Shown in pieces: positions 1 to 5,771 of a stretch of 7,371 nt of DNA. Made by a program: the position numbers and the translations under genes. The DNA lies in assembly GCA_017383665.1 (NCBI GenBank), contig JAFNWA010000169.1, positions 1 to 7,371 on the forward strand. Reading direction: 5' to 3'. The notes beneath the pieces were generated by a model. It saw nothing but the letters and a program-made list of their open reading frames with translations. It did not search any database and had not been told where the DNA came from. The stretch is from Bacteroidaceae bacterium (GTDB lineage: Bacteria; Bacteroidota; Bacteroidia; Bacteroidales; Bacteroidaceae). How positions within the stretch are numbered: the first letter of the stretch is position 1; each line of letters begins with the position of its first letter.

Positions 1-323
1 ATGAGGAAACCATAGAGGCGGCTGTTTGCGTTAAGCTTCTTTACACCGTCGAACAGACCTGCGATGACATTGTGACCACCGGGAGCCTGGCCGCCTGAAA
101 GGATAACACCTACATTGATTGCAGGGTATTCCTGAGCCTCGCCGCCCTTTTCAAATGTAACGATAGGTAAACCGTATGTGTTGGGGAACATGGCTTTGAT
201 GGCCTCCTGGTCTGCTACTGATTCAGTTGCAGCACCCTCACACAATTTTACAGTCCCGGTCAAAGCCTGGGGAAGTTTTGGCTGATAAGCAGCCCTTGCT
301 TTCTGCAATGCGCTAATTTTCAT
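1..323 (-). CDS. pfp: Diphosphate--fructose-6-phosphate 1-phosphotransferase (PPi-PFK), N-terminal part
   Basis: The first 107 residues are visible; the rest lies beyond the left edge. The enzyme reversibly phosphorylates fructose 6-phosphate to fructose 1,6-bisphosphate using pyrophosphate, in cytoplasmic glycolysis and gluconeogenesis. Residues 71-85 read VGVILSGGQAPGGHN, the phosphate-binding loop at the start of the phosphofructokinase fold. The Q-A-P-G-G-H form, preceded by an N-terminal extension of about 70 residues, is typical of the long (about 550 aa) PPi-dependent enzymes of Bacteroidota and spirochaetes, not of short ATP-PFKs. The ATG at 323-321 is chosen because the reading starts MKISALQKARAAYQPKLPQA, matching the usual N-terminus of this family; the bases upstream are A-rich with no Shine-Dalgarno, as is normal in this phylum. 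It is divergent from the 91-aa gene. I found no convincing promoter for it in the AT-rich 212-bp gap. Confidence 0.93.
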   Translation of the reverse strand, partial: MKISALQKARAAYQPKLPQALTGTVKLCEGAATESVADQEAIKAMFPNTYGLPIVTFEKGGEAQEYPAINVGVILSGGQAPGGHNVIAGLFDGVKKLNANSRLYGFL

Positions 324-386
324 ATTTCTTAAAATTTTATAGGGAATTCTAATTCTTGGCAAATTTCGCTTTTTTTTATGAATTTT

Positions 387-405
387 AAAAGAGCTTTTCT
401 CTTTT
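387..405. repeat. Short AT-rich inverted repeat in the pfp leader region
   Basis: AAAAGAG and CTCTTTT form a perfect 7-bp stem around a 5-base CTTTT loop. It lies in the 212-bp divergent spacer between pfp and the 91-aa gene, about 65 bases upstream of the pfp start, so it may fall in the pfp 5' leader. The stem is weak (two G-C pairs) and may simply reflect the low GC content of the spacer. Apart from this and the plus-strand promoter I see nothing else in the spacer. Confidence 0.25.
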
Positions 406-448
406 TTATCCATTATAAATCAAAATATGTTGTTTTTGCCTAAGGCTG

Positions 449-480
449 TTGTTTATCTCGGTGAAAAACGCTATCTTTAC
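449..480 (+). promoter_or_regulatory. Bacteroidota-type promoter for the 91-aa/975-aa operon
   Basis: TTG at 449-451 (-33 element) is followed by 20 bases and then TATCTTTAC at 472-480, which matches the TAnnTTTG -7 element except at the last base. Both the motif and the spacing fit the primary sigma factor of Bacteroidota. Transcription would begin near 485, giving an A/T-rich leader of about 50 bases before the ATG at 536. Confidence 0.6.
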
Positions 481-535
481 AATCAGATATTTCCTTTGAG
501 GAAATTATTTTATAAATAAGCTAAACCGAATTATT

Positions 536-811
536 ATGGCAAGTAGAAAGAATTTAAAGAAGGTGATTACATTTGTTGTTGACGAGTTGGCAACCGAGGC
601 ATTTCTGCTCTCTTACGATGCGCAGGGCAATACCGAGGCTTGGGTAGCATTGTTCAACAAGATTTTCAGTCTCAATAACGAGTATATAGCACGCGTGAAC
701 CATGTTGAACCGGGTATGCCTGCAAAGAAATATTTCAATGCTCTCTGCGACTCGTTTAATGCTGATGCCAAAGCGTTGCTTGGCGAAATCAGCGCTCTCT
801 CAGGCAAGTAA
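536..811 (+). CDS. Conserved small protein of unknown function, first gene of the amidase-like operon
   Basis: This is a 91-aa soluble protein with no signal peptide or membrane segment, probably all alpha-helical. The N-terminus is basic (MASRKNLKK), followed by a helix around ITFVVDELATEAFLL and a second helical stretch around residues 60-88. From memory of the group, small proteins of this kind, with an N-terminal [RK]xLKK and a central 'N-x-E-Y/F-I-A-R-x-x-H-x-E-P-G' stretch (here residues 48-60), recur in Bacteroidales as uncharacterised proteins, often beside a xanthan lyase-like gene; that recollection is not a search result. The stop codon is only 15 bases before the next gene and there is a promoter upstream, so it is probably the first cistron of a two-gene operon. 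Its function is unknown; a cytoplasmic helical adaptor or regulator is only a guess. Confidence 0.85.
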   Translation: MASRKNLKKVITFVVDELATEAFLLSYDAQGNTEAWVALFNKIFSLNNEYIARVNHVEPGMPAKKYFNALCDSFNADAKALLGEISALSGK

Positions 812-826
812 TTCCCTGTAACAATT

Positions 827-3754
827 ATGCCAAGGCGTTTATTAGCAATACTTTTTTGCTTCTTTGGAATATTGGTTTTGTCGGCACAAGGTGTCGACAA
901 AACTGTTTCACGCGCCTTGGCTGAGTATTTCAAGAACTATAAATCGGACAGAACCCAACTCAAATATTCCGCGATTGACAAACGCAAGAATAACATCGTG
1001 GTGAACCACAAGGCCAAGAAGGTGACAATATATGTCAATGAGGCTTTTGCGGGTCAGGCCTTTACAACGGATGTCATAACCCAAATATACAAGGATATAC
1101 GCTCGATACTGCCGCGTAAATTTAGAAAATACAGTGTTGATGTCGTTTATGATGGCCGCACTATTGAAGAACGCGTGCCTAATATAATCCGTCGTGGAAA
1201 ACCTGATAAATCAAGGCTCTGGGGTGATGTGGATTACGACGGTGCTCCATGGGTAAAGGATGTTAGCCGTCCATTTGATATCCCGTCTGGACTTGCAGGT
1301 CGTCATCTTGCTCTTTGGCAGAGCCACGGTTATTACTATAATCGGGAACTGGATGTGTGGAAATGGCAGCGTCCGTTGCTTTATTGTACGGTAGAAGACC
1401 TTTTCACCCAGTCGATAGTGGTGCCGTTTCTCATGCCTATGCTTGAGAATGCTGGTGCTTTGGTTTACACCCCCCGTGAGCGTGATTGGCAATGCAACAG
1501 TGTTATTGTAGATAATGACAAGTGTACCAATAGCTCAAAATATGTGGAGCAGAATGGGCGTGACCGCAAGTGGAGCTCGAGGGAAGGGGGATATGCTCCT
1601 GAAAAGAGTGTATATAAAGATCTTGATGATCCTTTTTCCATGGGAACATCACGGGTCGTGGCGACAATGCAGAACAAGAAGCGTAATGCAAAGGCTGTTT
1701 GGCGTCCCGAAATCCCTGTAAGCGGTTATTATGCTGTATATGTCTCTTATGAAACTTTTGAGAATTCTGTACCGGATGCTGCCTATACTGTTATGCACAG
1801 TGGTGGTGAAACCGCTTTTCAGGTAAACCAGACAATGGGTGGCGGAACTTGGGTATATCTTGGAACTTTTCATTTCAATAAAGGGCGTGAAGAGTCGCAA
1901 GGGGTGACATTGACAAACTACAGTCGGCATGACGGTGTCGTGAGTGCCGATGCTGTGCGCTTCGGTGGCGGAATGGGTAATGTTGCCAGGGGTGTCAATG
2001 AACAGGTGAGCGGTATGCCTTCTTATCTTGAGGCTGCGCGCTATAATTTACAGACGAGCGGCTTCCCGTATGAGGTCTATTCGGTATATAATGGAGAGAA
2101 TGATTATCGTGACGATGTCGTTTGTCGTCCCAATGCGGTGAATTATCTATCGGGCGGTTCGGTGTATAATCCCGATACAACGGGTCTCAATGTGCCTCTT
2201 GAACTCTCCTTTGGTTTCCATTCAGATGCAGGAGTGTTGCCGGGTAATGAGCTGATGGGTTCTTTGGGTGTTGTCACCACAGACTTTAATGGTGATACTC
2301 TTGGAACCGGACATTCGCGTCAGATGTCGCGCGACATTGCCTCTTTTCTGCTCAATAATGTGCAGGATGACATAACGGCACGCTATGGAACCCGTTGGCC
2401 TGTGCGCGGAATTCTTGATAGGAATTATGGAGAGACGCGAGTGCCATATATACCCTCTGTTATATTTGAATCGCTTTCACATCAGAACTTTATGGATATG
2501 GTACACGGGCATGATCCCGATTTTAAATTTACAATTGCCCGTGCTGTATATAAATCGCTTCTCAAACATTTGTGCTATCTGCATGATCGCGAATATGTAG
2601 TTCAGCCATTGCCTGTGAGCCATTTTTCAATGTCTATGCTTGAGGGTGGCGATAAGGTTGAACTTCGTTGGTGTGCTGTTGATGACCCGCTAGAGCCTAC
2701 GGCATCTCCGGATAAGTATGTCGTTTACAGAAGTCTGAATGGCGCCGGATATGATAATGGAACAGTGATTCAGGGTACCTCATGCGTGATGCCGGTAGAA
2801 AAGGGTGTCCTGTATAGCTTTAAGGTTGTAGCATTGAATGATGGCGGTTGCAGTCTGCCTTCTGAAGAACTCTCTCTCTATCTTGCCAAAAATGAGAAGG
2901 GAAGAGTTCTGGTAGTAAATGGCTTTCATCGTATTAGTGGTCCCGAAGTTATTTCGACGGATGTAAGGGCTGGCTTTGATCTCGATTGTGACCCGGGCGT
3001 CCCGTATAAGTGTACACCGGAATATAGCGGTAAACAACTTGATTTTATGCGCGAAAATCTCAATTATGAGGATGGTCTTGGTTTGAGTGGGCGCGAGTAT
3101 GAAGGGATGTTGGTGTCCGGCAACACATTCAATTATCCGCTTGTTCACGGCAAGGCGTTGGCCGATAATGGAATTAGTTTCTTGTCTTGTGGCAGCGAGG
3201 CTGTTATTGATGGTATAATAGATATGTCGGACTATACAGTTGTTGATCTCATACTTGGAGTTGAAAAGCAGGGCGGTAAAGGTTCCTTGTTGCATTATAA
3301 TAGACCGTATAAAACATTCCCGGCCGGTCTGAAAGAGAAAGTGGAGGAGTTCTGTCGTCGTGGTGGCAACCTGTTTGTAAGCGGTGCCTTTATTGCCAGC
3401 GATATGCAGGGTGATGAGGCTGATAAACGCTTTATCCGCGAGGTGTTGCATTTTGATTATGGTGGCAGCATGGAGGATTTGAGTGATGATGTCATCAGTG
3501 GGTCGGGCTTGCGTTTTTCTATAGGCCGCAAGGTTAATGAGGGGTGCTATGCCGTTTCGCGTCCCGATGTGCTTGTACCGGTCGATGGTGCATTTGTCTC
3601 ATTTATCTTCAGTGGCAGCAAAGAGAGTTCCGGAGTGGCATATTCCGGTAGTAAATATAAGGTTCTCTCCACAAGTTTCCCCTTTGAGACTGTGCAGGAT
3701 GATTATCAGCGTTCAAAACTCATGGGTGCTGTCATGCGTTTTTTGATGAAGTAG
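827..3754 (+). CDS. Exported multidomain 'xanthan lyase-like' protein: split Amidase_3-like domain with golvesin-type insert, FnIII and GATase-like C-terminus
   Basis: This is a 975-aa protein. Residues 1-20 form a Sec signal peptide (MPRR, then a hydrophobic core, ending LSA before Q21); there is no lipobox. Residues 22-155 are an N-terminal domain I do not recognise. Residues 157-220 and 455-590 look like the two halves of an N-acetylmuramoyl-L-alanine amidase (Amidase_3): H167 in QSHG, E190 in TVEDL followed by a helix and TPRERD, H465 in FHSDA, and E548 in VIFESLSHQ. Between the halves, residues 225-382 match the golvesin C-terminal-like beta domain (IVDND, then W-x-P, GYYAVYVSY, NQTMGGGTWVYLGTF, and finally SADAVRFGGG). 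Residues 600-687 look like fibronectin type III. Residues 692-975 look like a class I glutamine-amidotransferase/ThuA fold (RRGGNLFVSGAFIASD). Homologues are commonly labelled 'xanthan lyase', but I see nothing typical of a polysaccharide lyase. A peptidoglycan or envelope role is inferred. It follows the 91-aa gene by 15 bases. No type IX secretion sorting domain is apparent. Confidence 0.85.
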   Translation: MPRRLLAILFCFFGILVLSAQGVDKTVSRALAEYFKNYKSDRTQLKYSAIDKRKNNIVVNHKAKKVTIYVNEAFAGQAFTTDVITQIYKDIRSILPRKFRKYSVDVVYDGRTIEERVPNIIRRGKPDKSRLWGDVDYDGAPWVKDVSRPFDIPSGLAGRHLALWQSHGYYYNRELDVWKWQRPLLYCTVEDLFTQSIVVPFLMPMLENAGALVYTPRERDWQCNSVIVDNDKCTNSSKYVEQNGRDRKWSSREGGYAPEKSVYKDLDDPFSMGTSRVVATMQNKKRNAKAVWRPEIPVSGYYAVYVSYETFENSVPDAAYTVMHSGGETAFQVNQTMGGGTWVYLGTFHFNKGREESQGVTLTNYSRHDGVVSADAVRFGGGMGNVARGVNEQVSGMPSYLEAARYNLQTSGFPYEVYSVYNGENDYRDDVVCRPNAVNYLSGGSVYNPDTTGLNVPLELSFGFHSDAGVLPGNELMGSLGVVTTDFNGDTLGTGHSRQMSRDIASFLLNNVQDDITARYGTRWPVRGILDRNYGETRVPYIPSVIFESLSHQNFMDMVHGHDPDFKFTIARAVYKSLLKHLCYLHDREYVVQPLPVSHFSMSMLEGGDKVELRWCAVDDPLEPTASPDKYVVYRSLNGAGYDNGTVIQGTSCVMPVEKGVLYSFKVVALNDGGCSLPSEELSLYLAKNEKGRVLVVNGFHRISGPEVISTDVRAGFDLDCDPGVPYKCTPEYSGKQLDFMRENLNYEDGLGLSGREYEGMLVSGNTFNYPLVHGKALADNGISFLSCGSEAVIDGIIDMSDYTVVDLILGVEKQGGKGSLLHYNRPYKTFPAGLKEKVEEFCRRGGNLFVSGAFIASDMQGDEADKRFIREVLHFDYGGSMEDLSDDVISGSGLRFSIGRKVNEGCYAVSRPDVLVPVDGAFVSFIFSGSKESSGVAYSGSKYKVLSTSFPFETVQDDYQRSKLMGAVMRFLMK

Positions 3755-3779
3755 GTTAAAAGTAAAGGCGATAATATAG

Positions 3780-3887
3780 ATGTTGACCCAACATTTAGAT
3801 GTCATGCTGAACGAACCAACGGTCAACTGCTCTATTGTTACTAAAGTAAATGTGTTACGGGATAGGCTTCAGGGGATATCTCAATGA
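3780..3887 (+). CDS. Possible 35-aa small ORF just before the palindrome
   Basis: An ATG at 3780 opens a 35-codon frame (begins MLTQHLDVML, ends RLQGISQ) that closes with TGA at 3885, three bases before the 46-bp palindrome. It lies 25 bases after the 975-aa gene on the same strand, so it would be co-transcribed. No ribosome binding site, signal peptide or known motif is visible, and a frame this short is expected often by chance. It is listed only because it fills most of an otherwise unexplained 136-bp stretch before the terminator. Confidence 0.15.
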   Translation: MLTQHLDVMLNEPTVNCSIVTKVNVLRDRLQGISQ

Positions 3888-3890
3888 TAT

Positions 3891-3936
3891 CAAACAAATA
3901 GCGGTGAACAGTTAACTGTTCACCGCTATTTGTTTG
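3891..3936. terminator. 46-bp perfect palindrome, probable bidirectional terminator
   Basis: The 23-base arm that starts at 3891 (CAAACAAATAGCGGTGAACA, continuing GTT) is followed directly by its exact reverse complement, centred between 3913 and 3914 on GTTAAC. Because it is fully symmetric, the transcript from either strand folds into the same hairpin with a small terminal loop from the centre, a GC-richer core (AGCGGTGAACAG) and a T-rich 3' arm ending TATTTGTTTG. It lies between two convergent genes, the 975-aa gene (plus) and rpmH (minus), which is where a shared terminator belongs. A smaller stem (ACAGG/CCTGT, 3950-3965) lies between it and the rpmH stop. Confidence 0.8.
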
Positions 3937-3972
3937 CAAACTTATTTCAACAGGCTTCAACCTGTACTGCAA

Positions 3973-4134
3973 TTACTTCTTCTTGCCGTTGTACTCGTCT
4001 GAAACGGTCAACTTTGCACGTCCCTTTGCGCGACGAGCTGCCAATACGCGACGGCCATTCTTTGTAGCCATTCTCTCACGGAAACCGTGCTTGTTCTTTC
4101 TCTTTCTGTTAGAGGGTTGGAATGTTCTTTTCAT
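3973..4134 (-). CDS. rpmH: 50S ribosomal protein L34
   Basis: This is a complete 53-aa gene. The product opens MKRTFQPSNRKRKNKHGFRE and continues RMATKNGRRVLAARRAKGR, which is the invariant L34 core; the tail LTVSDEYNGKKK is the Bacteroidota form. L34 is a small, highly basic protein of the large ribosomal subunit that binds 23S rRNA. The start is fixed by the conserved first residue (MKRTFQPS), and the upstream leader is A-rich without a Shine-Dalgarno. It appears monocistronic: it has its own strong promoter and a palindromic terminator follows within about 40 bases of the stop. The rnpA gene (RNase P protein), which follows rpmH in many bacteria, is absent here. Codon choice (CGT/CGC, AAC, AAG) suggests high expression. 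Confidence 0.98.
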   Translation of the reverse strand: MKRTFQPSNRKRKNKHGFRERMATKNGRRVLAARRAKGRAKLTVSDEYNGKKK

Positions 4135-4195
4135 CGTCTTATATGTTTTTTATATTGTTTATATTCGCTTTTTAGACTTTTTGCTTTTCAGCTTG

Positions 4196-4226
4196 CAAAA
4201 TTACTATATTTTTTCATATTGGCAAA
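4196..4226 (-). promoter_or_regulatory. Strong Bacteroidota promoter of rpmH
   Basis: Read on the minus strand, TTTG (4226-4223), then 19 bases, then TAATTTTG (4203-4196) match both the -33 element and the TAnnTTTG -7 element exactly, with standard spacing. Transcription would start near 4190, giving an A-rich leader of about 55 bases before the rpmH ATG. This is the best match to the Bacteroidota promoter consensus in the window and fits a ribosomal protein gene. Confidence 0.8.
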
Positions 4227-4330
4227 GTTTTCGCAAGGTATTTTTAAATTTTATGTTGTTGTTACTCGGTATTGCTCTCCTTCGCAAAAAAAGTGTTGCC
4301 AAAGATGTTATTCTCTAATGTTTTCTTTGT

Positions 4331-4338
4331 TATTTTTG
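4331..4338 (+). promoter_or_regulatory. Possible -7 element for the membrane-protein operon
   Basis: TATTTTTG matches TAnnTTTG exactly and sits about 85 bases upstream of the first membrane-protein ATG, in the 288-bp spacer shared with the divergent rpmH promoter. No clear TTTG occurs 19-21 bases upstream (GTTA is found there), so this is a half-supported promoter in a T-rich region where the motif can occur by chance. Confidence 0.3.
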
Positions 4339-4422
4339 TAACATGATACGAGAATCGGCATGTTGATATGTAAATTAAATGAGTGTTGAGTGTTGCCAAT
4401 AAACAATAGTCTGTAAATCTGA

Positions 4423-5211
4423 ATGAACATAATGGTGAAGAAAATGAAGATGATTCGTGTGGTTGTTATGCTTTTGCTTGCATTGCCGGTACTCCTTTCG
4501 GTTTTTGGTGGTGGCAAGTTTGTTGCATCAATGCTTGCTTCGCTTTTTGACATTAGTGTTGACGGAATGACAGATTCTTTCAGATTTCATGCCTGTATTG
4601 AATTGGTTGGAGCATCTTTTGCATCTGTCGCTTTCTTTATTCTTGCGCGGTATGCGGCTGACAGGGTGGTGCGTAGAGCTTTGTGGCTGTTAGTGCTGTC
4701 GGAGTTATATATGTTCTACTATTGGCTTGCTGCATTCCTCTCGCCAAGCAAGAATAGTGTTGAGGCAGAATTGTTGGGGAACTCGTTGCTGGTGCTTGTG
4801 GTGCTGGTGTGTTGTTATGCTTGGTCACTATTGTGGCGTAGCAATTCTCTTTCGAGGCGTGAGCGCACATGGATGCAGTTCCTTTTTATGCCATATATAT
4901 TGAGCTTTGTCGCCTTTTTTGCTCCTATGTGGCAAAGATTTGTTCCAGAGAACAATAGCGTTTGTATGATGCCGGAGAATAATCCGGTCTATATTGCGGT
5001 TGCTATAGTGATGAATGTTCTGCGGGTGGTTGCCTTGTGGTTCTTTGTCAAATCCAGTCTTTTTGTTCCCGGACCGGAGAAACATGAGTGTGTTTATTGT
5101 GACACCTCGGCTCTCAACAGATGTGTGTTGGGCGTGCTGATTTCGGCATTCTTTGTTATAAATGGTTTGGCTTTTGTGTACAGGAATGTGCATCTGTTTT
5201 CAAATTTATGA
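4423..5211 (+). CDS. Seven-helix membrane protein of unknown function with a CxxC motif
   Basis: I do not recognise this 262-aa protein. Hydrophobic segments lie at about residues 11-29, 57-77, 84-104, 118-138, 152-170, 188-209 and 234-253. Basic stretches (KKMK at 6-9, DRVVRR at 80-85, RRER at 145-148) sit on alternate loops, so the positive-inside rule gives the N-terminus in the cytoplasm and the C-terminus outside. The last cytoplasmic loop carries ECVYC (C223-x-x-C226), and the external loop before it repeats PENN (175-178 and 184-187). Other cysteines are C58, C130, C131, C181 and C234. Start choice is uncertain: ATGs at 4423, 4432, 4444 and 4450 all precede the first helix, and the longest form is given. 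The stop is 9 bases before the next membrane-protein gene, so they are probably co-transcribed. Being a transporter, sensor or scaffold cannot be decided from sequence. Confidence 0.75.
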   Translation: MNIMVKKMKMIRVVVMLLLALPVLLSVFGGGKFVASMLASLFDISVDGMTDSFRFHACIELVGASFASVAFFILARYAADRVVRRALWLLVLSELYMFYYWLAAFLSPSKNSVEAELLGNSLLVLVVLVCCYAWSLLWRSNSLSRRERTWMQFLFMPYILSFVAFFAPMWQRFVPENNSVCMMPENNPVYIAVAIVMNVLRVVALWFFVKSSLFVPGPEKHECVYCDTSALNRCVLGVLISAFFVINGLAFVYRNVHLFSNL

Positions 5212-5220
5212 TATTGTGTT

Positions 5221-5622
5221 ATGCGTCGGTGGATTTTATGGTTGAATGTGCTTGAAAAAAAATTGTGGGGGAGAGCTCTTAATGCCAATCCCTATTTCGC
5301 TTCATTGGTGGTCGCGCTTTCAATGTTTGCCGGTGCAGCGCTTTGTGATCGCGAAATGTTGCAGGCGATAGTACCTTCTTTTGCGGCTTTGAATGGAACG
5401 GCACTTGCTGGACTGCTCGTAATGCTGTGTGGCTTTGTTCTGTGCGAGAGTATTTGCGTGTGCAGGAATCTTGATGTAATAATTTTGAGAGCACTCATGG
5501 TGCAGTGCTTGTCTGTGCTTGCGGCTGTGGTTGGTTACCTGCTTGGGGTTTCATTGCTGCTGCTCTCTATTGCTTGGATTCTGGCTCTAGTCGCTGATAT
5601 TTTCTTTACATTGAGGCGATAA
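5221..5622 (+). CDS. Four-helix membrane protein of unknown function
   Basis: This 133-aa protein starts 9 bases after the preceding membrane-protein gene and is probably translated from the same mRNA. I do not recognise the family. The N-terminus is basic and amphipathic (MRRWILWLNVLEKKLWGR), followed by helices at about 25-42, 57-78, 85-106 and 108-128 and a basic end (LRR), which predicts both ends in the cytoplasm. Cysteines cluster at the cytoplasmic end of helix 2: C70, C75, C79 and C81 (CESICVCRN), with C42 and C96 elsewhere. Weak spacing and no Shine-Dalgarno leave the start slightly uncertain, but the ATG at 5221 is the only one before the first helix. It may partner the 262-aa protein, judging only from adjacency and shared cysteine richness. 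No clear terminator follows. Confidence 0.7.
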   Translation: MRRWILWLNVLEKKLWGRALNANPYFASLVVALSMFAGAALCDREMLQAIVPSFAALNGTALAGLLVMLCGFVLCESICVCRNLDVIILRALMVQCLSVLAAVVGYLLGVSLLLLSIAWILALVADIFFTLRR

Positions 5623-5674
5623 AGCTGCTGTTTGAGGACTGTTTTACCCATTGTTCTATATTTTTTACATTTAA

Positions 5675-5708
5675 TTTGCATAAATTCAATAATTAAATTG
5701 TATCTTTG
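5675..5708 (+). promoter_or_regulatory. Bacteroidota-type promoter for the nucleotidyltransferase gene
   Basis: TATCTTTG at 5701-5708 is an exact TAnnTTTG -7 element. TTTG at 5675-5678 is the likely -33 element; the 22-base gap is one or two bases longer than usual. Transcription would begin near 5714, leaving a leader of about 58 bases that is A/T-rich just before the ATG at 5772. Strong consensus fits the apparent high-expression codon use of the gene. Confidence 0.65.
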
Positions 5709-5771
5709 GGGAGCGTGTATGCTCTGTAGGGCAATTGCAAAGGCTAATAATTAACTTTAATTTATAATAAA

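Noticed and set aside
613..933. 106-codon minus-strand frame across the junction of the 91-aa and 975-aa genes
   Set aside because: It overlaps two better-supported genes on the opposite strand, including the signal peptide, and has no recognisable features.
2780..3451. 223-codon open frame on the minus strand inside the 975-aa gene
   Set aside because: It is entirely antisense to a well-supported coding region, its product shows no recognisable motif, and it starts inside the opposite gene with no promoter or spacing evidence. Long antisense frames are expected in a gene of this size.
827..3754. Polysaccharide (xanthan) lyase activity for the 975-aa protein
   Set aside because: The common database label seems to come from the shared golvesin-type domain. 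I see no lyase toroid or beta-helix pattern, while Amidase_3-like zinc-site residues are present.
3875..3891. Repeated GATATC (3875-3880 and 3886-3891) beside the palindrome
   Set aside because: A 6-base self-complementary word twice in AT-rich DNA is likely by chance, and the second copy overlaps the palindrome edge.
3983..4341. Plus-strand open frames of 111 and 84 codons across the rpmH locus
   Set aside because: They run antisense through rpmH and then through AT-rich spacer; the encoded leucine/phenylalanine-rich sequence is what a T-rich intergenic region gives by chance.
4393..4421. TTG, 18 bases, TAAATCTG directly before the 262-aa membrane protein start, resembling a promoter
   Set aside because: The -7 element has a mismatch at the second T of TTTG, the spacing is short, and transcription would begin inside the longest reading frame. 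It could only be real if translation starts at one of the later ATGs (4432-4450).
5711..5724. Small GAGC/GCTC stem in the leader of the nucleotidyltransferase gene, considered as a riboswitch
   Set aside because: The leader is only about 58 bases and the stem has four pairs, too little structure to support a known riboswitch.
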